Part shown: positions 27,811 to 36,605 of the stretch, piece by piece
Layout of the letters: every line of letters begins with the position of its first letter
How positions within the stretch are numbered: the first letter of the stretch is position 1
Assembly (NCBI GenBank): GCA_048058975.1
Contig: JBLLNP010000003.1
Coordinates: forward strand, 1 to 64,000
Length of the DNA stretch: 64,000 nucleotides
From: RHLJ01 sp048058975
GTDB taxonomy: Bacteria > Bacteroidota > Rhodothermia > Balneolales > Balneolaceae
Reading direction: 5' to 3'
Position numbers and translations under genes: made by a program
Notes under the pieces: generated by a model
Seen by the model: the letters and a program-made list of their open reading frames with translations, nothing else
Database searches by the model: none
What the model was told of the DNA's origin: nothing

Positions 27811-29124
27811 TCAGGCGCGTCTGCTGCGACCTTTGATCTTTCCTGTTTTCATGAAACCATCATAATGACGCATCATTAAATGGCTCTCAATCTGTTGAAG
27901 CGTATCTAATGCCACACCAACGATAATCAACAAGCTGGTTCCGCCATAGAAAAGCGCAAAGCCCGGAGTAACTCCGAAGTTGATTACAATTGCAGGAAGA
28001 ATCGCTACAAAAGATAGAAATAGTGAACCCGGAAGGGTGATTTTTGTCAAAATATTATCAATGAACTCTACGGTAGATTTACCAGGACGTACACCCGGAA
28101 TGAATCCACCTTGTCTTTTCATAGTATCTGCCATTTCCTTTGGATTGATGGCGATAGCTGTATAGAAAAAAGTGAAGAAAACACAGATCAGGAAGAATAC
28201 AATAGAGTACATTAACCCTGAGTAATCCACTGACCATGCAGTCAACATTTGCACTGTCTCATTCTCCGGAAAGAATGACCCAATAGTGCTTGGAATAAAC
28301 ATAATTGATTGTGCGAAAATGATTGGCATTACACCAGCAGCATTCACGCGTAATGGGAGATACTGTGTGGTTCCACCATAAACTTTTCGGCCAACAACAC
28401 GCTTCGCATACTGTACAGGAATCTTTCTTGTACCTTGTGTTAATAGTACAACAGCTGCAATAATCAACACAAGAACAGCCAATTCAATAATTACGATAAT
28501 CGCATTACTCTTAGTAGTTACTTCATTGATCAGATTCGCGGGCAATACTGCAATAATTCCAATCATAATGATTAAAGAAATACCATTACCAATTCCGCGA
28601 TCGGTAATTCGCTCACCCAACCACATTACAAAAGCTGTACCTGCTGTTAAAACAATCACACAAGTGATAACAAAAGCAACATTACTAACAACAATTGCCT
28701 GAGGAGCAGTTGCAATTAAATTAATTGCAAATGCAACGGATTGAAGTGCAGTAATACCTACCGTACCATAGCGAGTTAACCTGGTTATTTTACGCCTTCC
28801 TTCTTCCCCTTCACGCTGAAGTTTCTGGAAATAAGGCACTACCGCTCCCATCAACTGAATGATAATAGAAGCCGTGATGTAAGGCATAATTCCCAAAGCA
28901 AATACACCCGCTCTTGAGAAAGCTCCTCCTACAAACATATCAAACAAGCCAAGTAAGCTGTTAGCGTTACCTGCTGTTTGACTCAAAAGCTCAGCAGCAT
29001 CAACACCAGGTAGTGTAATGTAGCTTCCAAGCCTGTAAACCATGAGGATACCAACAGTATATAAAATCCTGTTTTTCAGGTCCTCAATTTTAAAGATGTT
29101 GCGGAAGTTTTCTATCAGACTCAT
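27811..29124 (-). CDS. secY: Protein translocase subunit SecY
   Basis: Channel of the Sec translocon in the inner membrane, required for the many exported and T9SS proteins here. 437 residues with ten predicted membrane helices. Conserved segments include the plug region, LQREGEEGRRKITRLTRYGT and RQGGFIPGVRPGKSTVEFI. Standard position after rplO. Confidence 0.97.
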   Translation of the reverse strand: MSLIENFRNIFKIEDLKNRILYTVGILMVYRLGSYITLPGVDAAELLSQTAGNANSLLGLFDMFVGGAFSRAGVFALGIMPYITASIIIQLMGAVVPYFQKLQREGEEGRRKITRLTRYGTVGITALQSVAFAINLIATAPQAIVVSNVAFVITCVIVLTAGTAFVMWLGERITDRGIGNGISLIIMIGIIAVLPANLINEVTTKSNAIIVIIELAVLVLIIAAVVLLTQGTRKIPVQYAKRVVGRKVYGGTTQYLPLRVNAAGVMPIIFAQSIMFIPSTIGSFFPENETVQMLTAWSVDYSGLMYSIVFFLICVFFTFFYTAIAINPKEMADTMKRQGGFIPGVRPGKSTVEFIDNILTKITLPGSLFLSFVAILPAIVINFGVTPGFALFYGGTSLLIIVGVALDTLQQIESHLMMRHYDGFMKTGKIKGRSRRA

Positions 29125-29141
29125 TCGTCGTTAGATCCGTA

Positions 29142-29594
29142 TTATTTAATGATTGTAAGTGAACCGCCAGCTTTTTCTACCTTCTCAACGGCAGACTTAC
29201 TTGCAGCATGTGCTTCAATTTCAACTTTGTTTTCGAAATCACCAGTACCCAGTACTTTGATCAGTTCGTTTTTATGAGCTAATCCGACTGCTATAAAATC
29301 TGCAACAGTAATTTTCTCAGAAAGCTTACCAGCTTCGATATATTCAGCGATTGTTCTAAGGTTAACAGGACGAAACTCTGTTCTGTTCGGATTCTTGAAA
29401 CCAAACTTAGGAATACGTCTCTGAAGTGGCATCTGGCCACCCTCGAACCAAGGTCTTCTAGAGTAACCTGATCGTGATTTCTGTCCATTCATTCCACGGC
29501 CAGATTCCTGTCCTTTTCCTGAACCTTCTCCACGTCCAACACGTTTTGTGTTTTTCTTATTTGGAGCCGGTGCTTTTAAATTGCTTAAATCCAT
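29142..29594 (-). CDS. rplO: 50S ribosomal protein L15
   Basis: Late-assembly large-subunit protein. 150 residues with a Gly/Arg-rich N-terminal extension (KRVGRGEGSGKGQESGRG, GGQMPLQRRIPKFGFKN). The gene starts only 21 bases after rpsE, with no rpmD between them. Confidence 0.97.
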   Translation of the reverse strand: MDLSNLKAPAPNKKNTKRVGRGEGSGKGQESGRGMNGQKSRSGYSRRPWFEGGQMPLQRRIPKFGFKNPNRTEFRPVNLRTIAEYIEAGKLSEKITVADFIAVGLAHKNELIKVLGTGDFENKVEIEAHAASKSAVEKVEKAGGSLTIIK

Positions 29595-29615
29595 GATTCA
29601 AATCCGTTATAGGTA

Positions 29616-30140
29616 TTAACCTTCAAATACTTTGTTAAGAGAAACCCCTCTGCGCTGAGCTACTTCAATAGGATCAGTTAATTCTTTGAGAGCCTGGAAA
29701 GCAGCTTTAACCATGTTGTGTGGGTTTGATGAACCCTGAGACTTAGAGAGGATGTTGTGTACACCCGCAACGTCTAACAGGTTTTTAACCGCGCCACCTG
29801 CAATTACACCGGTACCTTCTGATGCCGGACGAAGTAATACTTTACCAGCACCAGCTTTTCCAACTACCGGATGGTAAATACTCTTACTTGCAGTAAGCGG
29901 GATTCTGATCAAATTCTTTTTTGCGTTATCGAATCCTTTTTGAATCGCGTCTGATACTTCATTCGCTTTTCCAAGGCCGTGGCCACAAACACCGTTTCCA
30001 TCACCAACAACAACAATTGCGTTGAAGCTGAAACGACGTCCACCTTTTACTACTTTTGCAACACGGTTAACATGAACCAGTTTTTCCTCAAGGTTCAGGT
30101 TTCCGGCTGGGATAGATTGTTTTCTTCTTACTTTAGGCAT
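29616..30140 (-). CDS. rpsE: 30S ribosomal protein S5
   Basis: Lines the mRNA entry channel and affects decoding accuracy. 174 residues with an N-terminal double-stranded RNA-binding-like domain (VNRVAKVVKGGRRFSFNAIV) and C-terminal domain GTGVIAGGAVKNLLDVAGV. Followed directly by rplO. Confidence 0.97.
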   Translation of the reverse strand: MPKVRRKQSIPAGNLNLEEKLVHVNRVAKVVKGGRRFSFNAIVVVGDGNGVCGHGLGKANEVSDAIQKGFDNAKKNLIRIPLTASKSIYHPVVGKAGAGKVLLRPASEGTGVIAGGAVKNLLDVAGVHNILSKSQGSSNPHNMVKAAFQALKELTDPIEVAQRRGVSLNKVFEG

Positions 30141-30157
30141 TGCTTAATACGATTCGA

Positions 30158-30493
30158 TTAAAACTCTAAACCACCATCGCGGGCTCCGTCAGCAGCCGCT
30201 TTGATAATTCCATGATATTTGTATCCACTTCGGTCGAATACAACTTTGTTGATTCCTTTGTCTTGTGCCAGCTTAGCAAGCTCTGCACCAACAGCTTTAG
30301 CTTTCTCAACGCCAGATTCGCCTTTTGCTGCAGCTAAGGTAACTCCTGCTGCATCATCAATAAGCTGTAAATAAGTATATTTATTGCTTTTGAAAATGCT
30401 CAATCTTGGACGCTCAGCTGTACCCTGAACCGTTGCACGGATTCTGGTCCTGATCTTATTTCTGCTTGCTATTTTTTTCTGATTCTTATTCAT
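30158..30493 (-). CDS. rplR: 50S ribosomal protein L18
   Basis: Binds 5S rRNA in the central protuberance. 111 residues; basic N-terminus (KKIASRNKIRTRIRATVQG), ERPRLSIFKSNKYTYLQLID and C-terminal RSGYKYHGIIKAAADGARDG. Confidence 0.97.
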   Translation of the reverse strand: MNKNQKKIASRNKIRTRIRATVQGTAERPRLSIFKSNKYTYLQLIDDAAGVTLAAAKGESGVEKAKAVGAELAKLAQDKGINKVVFDRSGYKYHGIIKAAADGARDGGLEF

Positions 30494-30505
30494 TTCTTAA
30501 TTCCC

Positions 30506-31060
30506 TTATTTAGCAGCTGATTTACCGGCTTTACGGCGAACTTGCTCACCAACATATCGGATACCTTTTCCTTTGTACGGTTCTGGCTTACGAAATCCTC
30601 TGATTTTTGCAGACACCTGCCCAACCAATTCCTTATCGATACCTGTAATTATCAGAATCGGGTTTTTGCTTGATTTGGTATCTACTTCAATGCTGATTCC
30701 ATGTGGAGGCACAAAGAAAATCGGATGAGAATATCCAAGGTTTAATTCCAATACATCGCCATTCATAGCAGCCCGGAATCCAACCCCGATAATTTCCAAT
30801 TTCTTGGTATAACCTTCAGTAACTCCCACCACCATGTTGTTGATAAGCGAACGATACAAACCGTGAAGTGCACGGTCTGATTTAACTTCAGAATTACGCG
30901 TTACAACCACTTCATTCTCATTTTTTTCTACTGAGATGTTTGGATGGATTTGTAAGCTGTTTGAACCTTTTTCACCTTTCACAGTAATCACGTTGTCTGC
31001 ACTTATTGTCAGCTCAACTTTATCTGTTAGAGGTACCGGTAATTTTCCTATTCGAGACAT
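30506..31060 (-). CDS. rplF: 50S ribosomal protein L6
   Basis: Binds 23S near the factor-binding site. The open frame extends to 31111, but the ATG at 31060 gives the conserved start MSRIGKLPVPL and 184 residues; the extra upstream codons would overlap rpsH and are not conserved. Two repeated alpha/beta domains; C-terminus EPYKGKGIRYVGEQVRRKAG. Confidence 0.96.
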   Translation of the reverse strand: MSRIGKLPVPLTDKVELTISADNVITVKGEKGSNSLQIHPNISVEKNENEVVVTRNSEVKSDRALHGLYRSLINNMVVGVTEGYTKKLEIIGVGFRAAMNGDVLELNLGYSHPIFFVPPHGISIEVDTKSSKNPILIITGIDKELVGQVSAKIRGFRKPEPYKGKGIRYVGEQVRRKAGKSAAK

Positions 31061-31076
31061 AGTTTTAAACTCTTTT

Positions 31077-31469
31077 TTAGTAAACGGTGCACAATACTTC
31101 GCCGCCAACATTAAGTTTGCGAGCTTCTTTGTCTGTCATTACACCTTTCGAAGTAGAAAGTATCACTACTCCAAGGCCATTCTGAGAACGAGGAACATCT
31201 GCTGAACCTGCATACTTTCTTAAACCTGGTTTTGAGTAGCGCGTTAAGTCGCGGATTACAGGAAGACCGTATGAATCATATTTCAGAAACATTCTGATCA
31301 CACCTTGTTTTCCGTCTTCAATATCAATGAATTTTGAGATGTATCCTTTGTCAACAAGGATCTTCGCCATTGCACGCTTCAACTTTGATGCAGGTACATC
31401 CACTTTTCTGTGGCCTGCTGTTTGCGCGTTACGGATACGTGTTAAAAAATCTGCTATCGGATCGTTCAT
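31077..31469 (-). CDS. rpsH: 30S ribosomal protein S8
   Basis: Central-domain assembly protein and a translational repressor of the spc operon in model bacteria. 130 residues starting MNDPIADFLTRIRNA, with the conserved C-terminal VVILSTSKGVMTDKEARKLN. Confidence 0.97.
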   Translation of the reverse strand: MNDPIADFLTRIRNAQTAGHRKVDVPASKLKRAMAKILVDKGYISKFIDIEDGKQGVIRMFLKYDSYGLPVIRDLTRYSKPGLRKYAGSADVPRSQNGLGVVILSTSKGVMTDKEARKLNVGGEVLCTVY

Positions 31470-31476
31470 AGTTTTT

Positions 31477-31746
31477 TTACCAGCTTGCTTTTCTTACGCC
31501 TGGGATTTTTCCATCCAGTGCCAGTTCACGGAATTTAATACGAGAAACTCCATATCGGCCGATGTAACCACGGCCACGGCCGGTGATGCTACAACGATTT
31601 CTCACACGAGTTGGACTCGCGTTTCTTGGCAGCTTCTGAAGTGCTTCGTAATCACCCGCTTCTTTAAGCGCAGCTCTCTTCTCAGCGTACTTCTCAACTG
31701 TTAGTTTTCTTTTTTCGTTACGTGCTATCCAGGATTTCTTAGCCAT
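31477..31746 (-). CDS. rpsN: 30S ribosomal protein S14, zinc-free form
   Basis: Head protein of the small subunit. 89 residues, the long C- form: CxxC pairs are absent (only Cys in RNRCSITGRGRG), and the C-terminus is GVRKASW. Located between rplE and rpsH. Confidence 0.97.
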   Translation of the reverse strand: MAKKSWIARNEKRKLTVEKYAEKRAALKEAGDYEALQKLPRNASPTRVRNRCSITGRGRGYIGRYGVSRIKFRELALDGKIPGVRKASW

Positions 31747-31760
31747 AATAGAGTGTCTTC

Positions 31761-32312
31761 TTAGTTTCTTCTTTTAAATGGCATGCCAAAGTGCTTAAGC
31801 AGAGCTAAAGCTTCTTCGTCAGTTTCAGCAGAGGTTACAAAAGTAATGTCCATGCCGTGCAGCTTTGTAACCTTATCAGTATCAATTTCCGGGAAAATAG
31901 TGTGCTCTTTAATACCCATGGTATAGTTTCCACGTCCATCAAAGCTTTTGTCAGGAATTCCCTGAAAGTCACGGGTTCTTGGAAGCGCAAGGTTAATGAG
32001 TCTGTCAATAAACTCATACATGATGCGTCCACGAAGCGTTACTTTACAACCGATCGGCATTCCTTCTCTTAACTTGAAGTTAGAGATGGATTTTTTTGCT
32101 TTGGTTGTAACCGGTTGTTGACCAGTGATCAAAGCCACATTCTCAACAACATTATCCAGAGCTTTTTTGTCCTGGATTGCTTCCCCTACTCCAACATTAA
32201 TCACAATTTTCTGAAGTTTTGGAATCGCCATTACATTCTCGTAACCAAACTCTTCCTTCAGCTTTGGAGTAATTTCTTCTTTATAAAACGTGTGTAGTCT
32301 TGCTTCAGCCAT
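31761..32312 (-). CDS. rplE: 50S ribosomal protein L5
   Basis: 5S rRNA-binding protein contacting P-site tRNA. 183 residues, with IPKLQKIVINVGVGEA near the start, TTKAKKSISNFKLREGMPIG in the middle and the C-terminal LLKHFGMPFKR. Confidence 0.97.
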   Translation of the reverse strand: MAEARLHTFYKEEITPKLKEEFGYENVMAIPKLQKIVINVGVGEAIQDKKALDNVVENVALITGQQPVTTKAKKSISNFKLREGMPIGCKVTLRGRIMYEFIDRLINLALPRTRDFQGIPDKSFDGRGNYTMGIKEHTIFPEIDTDKVTKLHGMDITFVTSAETDEEALALLKHFGMPFKRRN

Positions 32313-32327
32313 TATTAATCACACCAA

Positions 32328-32681
32328 TTATTTGTCTATAATTTCGCCACTGGTCTTAGCATAGCGTACCCAACGGCCTTTACCGTTTTCTTCCAGACGC
32401 TTGCGACCAATTCGAGATGGCTCACTTGTTGAAGGATCTATTACCATCACATTAGAAATGTGAATAGCTGCTTCCTTATGAACGCGACCACCTTGTTGAT
32501 TTTCCTGTGAAGGCTTTTCATGGTGAGTTCTGATGTTGATTCCTTCTACAAGAACTCTGTCCTTGTCTGGGAATACCATCAATACTCTTCCTTTCTTGCC
32601 TTTGTCATTTCCGGAGAGAACTAAAACGTTGTCGCCTTTTTTGACATGTAATTTTTTTTGTGTATTGAACCTGCGTGGCAT
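32328..32681 (-). CDS. rplX: 50S ribosomal protein L24
   Basis: Assembly initiator of the large subunit. 117 residues with a KOW motif (KKGDNVLVLSGNDKGKKGRV) near the N-terminus and a C-terminal region ending KTSGEIIDK. Confidence 0.97.
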   Translation of the reverse strand: MPRRFNTQKKLHVKKGDNVLVLSGNDKGKKGRVLMVFPDKDRVLVEGINIRTHHEKPSQENQQGGRVHKEAAIHISNVMVIDPSTSEPSRIGRKRLEENGKGRWVRYAKTSGEIIDK

Positions 32682-32693
32682 ACTCTAATCCTT

Positions 32694-33062
32694 TTAAAGT
32701 ACTTCCGGTGCTAAGGACACAATCTTCATGTAGCTTTTCTCACGAAGTTCGCGAGCTACAGGTCCGAAAATACGTGTACCTACCGGTTCCTTATCTTTGT
32801 TAATAACTACTGCGGCGTTCTCATCAAAACGGATATAACTTCCGTCACGGCGCCTGAATTCTTTCTTTGTTCTTACAATAACGGCTTTTACAACATCACC
32901 CTTCTTAACGTTACCGCCAGGAAGTGCCGTTTTAACAGAAGCAGAGATAATATCTCCAACACGTGCATATCGGCGTCTTGAATCTCCAAGAACTTTAATA
33001 CACATGATCTTTTTAGCTCCGCTGTTGTCTGCTGTGTTTAATACTGTTTGAGTCTGAACCAT
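32694..33062 (-). CDS. rplN: 50S ribosomal protein L14
   Basis: Subunit-interface protein. 122 residues, with LNTADNSGAKKIMCIKVLG, GDVVKAVIVRTKKEFRRRDG and the conserved end KIVSLAPEVL. Confidence 0.97.
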   Translation of the reverse strand: MVQTQTVLNTADNSGAKKIMCIKVLGDSRRRYARVGDIISASVKTALPGGNVKKGDVVKAVIVRTKKEFRRRDGSYIRFDENAAVVINKDKEPVGTRIFGPVARELREKSYMKIVSLAPEVL

Positions 33063-33083
33063 CGCTAATCCTAAATCTATGCG

Positions 33084-33359
33084 TTATTTAGCTTTTTCAA
33101 TGATTTCTACTAAACGCCAAGTTTTGCGCTTAGATAGTGGGCGGGTAGACATGATACGTACGGTATCACCAATACCTGCTTCATTGTTTTCGTCATGAGC
33201 CATATACTTGGTAGTTTTGGTGATGAACTTCCCGTAAATAGGGTGTTTCACCTGGCGATCTACAGCCACAGAGATACTTTTCTCCATTTTATCGCTAACT
33301 ACACGTCCGATTCTTTCACGGCGTTGTGCTCTTTCAAGTTTTTGTGCTTCTTCTGCCAT
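33084..33359 (-). CDS. rpsQ: 30S ribosomal protein S17
   Basis: OB-fold 16S-binding protein. A TTG two codons upstream would extend the frame, but the ATG at 33359 (MAEEAQKLERAQ) has an AGGAT sequence eight bases before it. 91 residues, with RIGRVVSDKMEKSISVAVDR and HDENNEAGIGDTVRI. Confidence 0.96.
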   Translation of the reverse strand: MAEEAQKLERAQRRERIGRVVSDKMEKSISVAVDRQVKHPIYGKFITKTTKYMAHDENNEAGIGDTVRIMSTRPLSKRKTWRLVEIIEKAK

Positions 33360-33376
33360 AGTCAAAATCCTACTGA

Positions 33377-33574
33377 TTACTCAGCACTTCTTTTTTCGTT
33401 AATAACGGTGTTCAAACGTGCAATTTCACGCCTGTGGTTTTTGATACGAGCAGGATTTTCCAGCTGCCCGGTTACAGATTTTGAGAAGCTCAGTTTTTGC
33501 AATGCAACAGTTTCGTCTTTTACACGAGCTTCCAATTCTGCCATCGATAAATCTCTTAATTCATGTGTTTTCAT
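33377..33574 (-). CDS. rpmC: 50S ribosomal protein L29
   Basis: Two-helix protein at the tunnel exit, part of the trigger-factor docking site. 65 residues, MKTHELRDLSMAELEARV at the start and IARLNTVINEK near the end. Confidence 0.97.
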   Translation of the reverse strand: MKTHELRDLSMAELEARVKDETVALQKLSFSKSVTGQLENPARIKNHRREIARLNTVINEKRSAE

Positions 33575-33586
33575 GGGTACTTCCTA

Positions 33587-34006
33587 TTATCCGTTGAGGT
33601 CTCTGCGAACCACAAATTTGGTTTTGATTGGAAGTTTATGAGCGGCACGTCTCATTGCCTCGCGAGCTCTTGGCTCAGATACACCAGCAATTTCAAACAT
33701 GATTCTGCCCGGTTTAACCACAGCTATCCAGTGATCCAAAGCACCTTTACCTTTACCCATTCGGGTTTCAGCTGGTTTGCTTGTCATCGGTCTGTCAGGG
33801 AAAATCCGGATAAACGTTTGACCATCACGCTGAAGTGAACGTGCAATAGCAATACGGCAAGCTTCGATCTGTCGTGAAGTGATAAACTTTGGTTCTAATG
33901 CTTTTAAACCGAAATCACCGAAACTAATCATGTGACCTCTGTTTGCATTTCCTTTCAGTTTGTCGCGATGGACCCGACGCCTTTTAACTCTTTTTGGTTC
34001 TAACAT
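33587..34006 (-). CDS. rplP: 50S ribosomal protein L16
   Basis: Supports A-site tRNA and 5S rRNA. 139 residues; starts MLEPKRVKRRRVHRDKLKG, with GRIMFEIAGVSEPRAREAMR and a C-terminal LPIKTKFVVRRD. Confidence 0.97.
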   Translation of the reverse strand: MLEPKRVKRRRVHRDKLKGNANRGHMISFGDFGLKALEPKFITSRQIEACRIAIARSLQRDGQTFIRIFPDRPMTSKPAETRMGKGKGALDHWIAVVKPGRIMFEIAGVSEPRAREAMRRAAHKLPIKTKFVVRRDLNG

Positions 34007-34022
34007 CGTTACTTACTTTCTA

Positions 34023-34790
34023 TTAGTTCTTGTTAGCGCGATTGCGGTTTCTGTTATTGTTGCGACGTCTGTTATTTCTTCTGTCGCCTTTTTCTCCACC
34101 GCCTCTTCTTCCACGGGATGCATCTGCTTCCTGCTGAGCTTTTGCTCCAGGAGTTAGATCAACATCTCCAATAATTTCTCCTTTAAAGATCCAAACACTT
34201 ACTCCAATTGACCCATAAATGGTATTTGAAGTTGAAGTAGCGTAATCAATATCCGCTCTTAGTGTATGCAATGGAATCTGACCTTCTTTGTACTGCTCAG
34301 TACGGGCCATTTCAGCGCCTCCCAATCGACCAGCACATCTAACTTTAATACCTTTCGCACCCATTCGCATTGCAGAAGCAATTGCGGTTTTCATGGCACG
34401 ACGGAAAGAAACTCTTGCCTGAAGTTGTTGAGCGATGTTTTGTGCTACCAAACTTGCATCCAATTCCGGACGTTTGATTTCACTTACATTGATCTGAACT
34501 TCTTTGTTAGTCACTTTCTTTAACTCTTCACGAAGCAATTCGATTTGCTCGCCACCTTTCCCGATGATAACACCTGGACGGCTTGTTCTAAGAGTTAAAA
34601 GAATTCTTTTTGGAGTTCTTTCAATTACTACGTTTGATAACCCACCGTTACGAAGACGGGTTTGTAGGTATTCGCGAAGCTTAGTGTCTTCAAGCACTAA
34701 CGCAGGTTGGTTATCTTCTGAATACCAGTTAGAATCCCAACCGCGAATAATTCCTAATCTAAAACCAACTGGATTTGTTTTTTGTCCCAA
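34023..34790 (-). CDS. rpsC: 30S ribosomal protein S3
   Basis: Forms the mRNA entry channel and helicase site with S4 and S5. 255 residues: KH domain with RPGVIIGKGGEQIELLREEL (~62-80), C-terminal domain RMGAKGIKVRCAGRLGGAEM, and an Arg/Asn-rich low-complexity tail of about 35 residues. Confidence 0.97.
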   Translation of the reverse strand: MGQKTNPVGFRLGIIRGWDSNWYSEDNQPALVLEDTKLREYLQTRLRNGGLSNVVIERTPKRILLTLRTSRPGVIIGKGGEQIELLREELKKVTNKEVQINVSEIKRPELDASLVAQNIAQQLQARVSFRRAMKTAIASAMRMGAKGIKVRCAGRLGGAEMARTEQYKEGQIPLHTLRADIDYATSTSNTIYGSIGVSVWIFKGEIIGDVDLTPGAKAQQEADASRGRRGGGEKGDRRNNRRRNNNRNRNRANKN

Positions 34791-34802
34791 GGTATTACTC
34801 GT

Positions 34803-35180
34803 TTAGTCGTTTACCATTTCTTCAACACGCTTTGCAACCACTACAGTGATATGGCAAGAACGCTTATTAATTCGGTGAGCCCTTCCCTGCGGTGCAGGTT
34901 GAATTCTCTTAAGGGTTACGCCTTCATCTACAAAGATTGTTTTGATGTAAAGATTTTCATCGTCAAAACGCTCTTCCTGAAATTTATCACGAAGGTTTGC
35001 CGCAGCTGATTTAATTACTTTAGCTACTTCTGTAGCAGATCCTTTTTTCGTGAATTCTAGTCTCTTCAGAGCCTTGTCAACCTGAGCGCCACGAACTGCA
35101 TCAGCTACCAATCTCACCTTACGGGGAGCTCTTCTCAAATGTCGTTGTATGGCTCTCGCCTCTAATACTGGAGTATCCAT
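34803..35180 (-). CDS. rplV: 50S ribosomal protein L22
   Basis: Its hairpin loop forms part of the exit-tunnel constriction. 125 residues; RHLRRAPRKVRLVADAVRG near the start, and hairpin QPAPQGRAHRINKRSCHITV near the end. Confidence 0.97.
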   Translation of the reverse strand: MDTPVLEARAIQRHLRRAPRKVRLVADAVRGAQVDKALKRLEFTKKGSATEVAKVIKSAAANLRDKFQEERFDDENLYIKTIFVDEGVTLKRIQPAPQGRAHRINKRSCHITVVVAKRVEEMVND

Positions 35181-35190
35181 TTACTCTACC

Positions 35191-35460
35191 TTATTTAGCT
35201 TTTTTCATTGGATGCCCACGGAAAGTACGTGTTGGTGCAAATTCACCAAGCTTGTGGCCTACCATGTTTTCAGTAACAAAAACAGGGATAAACTGTTTTC
35301 CGTTATGTACAGCAAGTGTCAAGCCGATGAAATCAGGAGTTATCAAAGAACTTCTGGACCAGGTTTTGATCACTTTTTTACTTCCGCTTTCGTTAGCCTC
35401 GTCAATCTTCTTTTGAAGTTTGTAATGAACAAAAGGCCCTTTTTTTAATGAGCGTGGCAT
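35191..35460 (-). CDS. rpsS: 30S ribosomal protein S19
   Basis: Head protein contacting S13 and A-site elements. 89 residues, starting MPRSLKKGPFVHYKLQKKI, with IPVFVTENMVGHKLGEFAPT and the end FRGHPMKKAK. Confidence 0.97.
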   Translation of the reverse strand: MPRSLKKGPFVHYKLQKKIDEANESGSKKVIKTWSRSSLITPDFIGLTLAVHNGKQFIPVFVTENMVGHKLGEFAPTRTFRGHPMKKAK

Positions 35461-35471
35461 ACTTACTATTC

Positions 35472-36302
35472 TTATTTCTTAGCGTTTCTTCTTCTGATGA
35501 TGTACTTGTTAGACAGCTTCTTACGATTACGTGTCTTTTTACCTTTAGCCATCTGACCCCAAGGTGATCGTGGGTGACCTCCGGAAGCTTTTCCTTCACC
35601 ACCACCCATCGGGTGATCAACCGGGTTCATTGCAACACCACGGGTTTGTGGGCGACGACCTAACCAACGGCTACGGCCTGCTTTACCAATAGTAGTATTC
35701 ATGTGATCAGGATTACTTGTAGTACCAACAGTGGCTAAACAAGTACCTAGAATCAATCGCACTTCACCAGAAGGAAGCTTCACACTTACATATTTTTCCT
35801 GCTTACCAAGTAACTGAGCAACAGTACCTGCACTACGGCAGATGATTGCTCCACGACCCGGCTCAAGCTCAATTGCATGAATAAAAGTACCGGGAGGCAT
35901 ATTTCTTAGTTCAAGTGCGTTTCCTAAATCCGGGGAAACTTTAGATCCAGAGATTACAGTATCTCCAACTTTTAGTCCGTTAGGAGCAATAATGTATCTC
36001 TTCTCACCATCAGCATAAGCAAGCAATGCAATACGTGCTGTACGGTTTGGATCGTATTCAATAGTCTGAACTTTTGCCGGTATATCGAATTTATTTCTTT
36101 TAAAATCGATAACACGTAAACGTCTCTTGTGTCCACCACCTCTATGACGTGATGTTTTACGACCATGATGGTTACGTCCACCAGATTTGCCAATACCTAT
36201 AGTAAGTGACTTCTTTGGTTTACTAACAGTAACATCATCAAACACAGGAGCTATTCTATGTCTGGTACCGGGAGTAGTTGGTTTTAATTTCCTTGTTGCC
36301 AT
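35472..36302 (-). CDS. rplB: 50S ribosomal protein L2
   Basis: Needed for subunit association and peptidyl-transferase function. 276 residues; KKSLTIGIGKSGGRNHHGRK near the start, and the conserved loop MNPVDHPMGGGEGKASGGHP with the important His near residue 230. Confidence 0.98.
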   Translation of the reverse strand: MATRKLKPTTPGTRHRIAPVFDDVTVSKPKKSLTIGIGKSGGRNHHGRKTSRHRGGGHKRRLRVIDFKRNKFDIPAKVQTIEYDPNRTARIALLAYADGEKRYIIAPNGLKVGDTVISGSKVSPDLGNALELRNMPPGTFIHAIELEPGRGAIICRSAGTVAQLLGKQEKYVSVKLPSGEVRLILGTCLATVGTTSNPDHMNTTIGKAGRSRWLGRRPQTRGVAMNPVDHPMGGGEGKASGGHPRSPWGQMAKGKKTRNRKKLSNKYIIRRRNAKK

Positions 36303-36314
36303 TATTCTCTAATC

Positions 36315-36605
36315 TTAGACTTCGCTGAAGAAATCAATTTCACCTTCTTTGATCGTAATGATCGCTTTCTTCCAGGTAGCTGTTCTACCAGCCTGAAATC
36401 CACTTCTGGTATATCGGCCTTTCGGCTTAGAAGGCATGATTAATGTGTTTACTTTCTCAACTTTAACACCTGGATATTGAGCTTCAACAGCTCTTTTAAT
36501 CTCAGGCTTACTTGCGCTTTTTGAAACTTCGAAAGTGTATTTGTTCTCCACTTCCATAAGTCTGCTTAATTTCTCTGTGATTACAGGACGGATTAATACG
36601 CTCAT
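36315..36605 (-). CDS. rplW: 50S ribosomal protein L23
   Basis: Tunnel-exit docking site for trigger factor and SRP. 96 residues; IRPVITEKLSRLMEVENKYT and PKGRYTRSGFQAGRTATWKK. Its start overlaps the rplD stop by 4 bases. Confidence 0.97.
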   Translation of the reverse strand: MSVLIRPVITEKLSRLMEVENKYTFEVSKSASKPEIKRAVEAQYPGVKVEKVNTLIMPSKPKGRYTRSGFQAGRTATWKKAIITIKEGEIDFFSEV

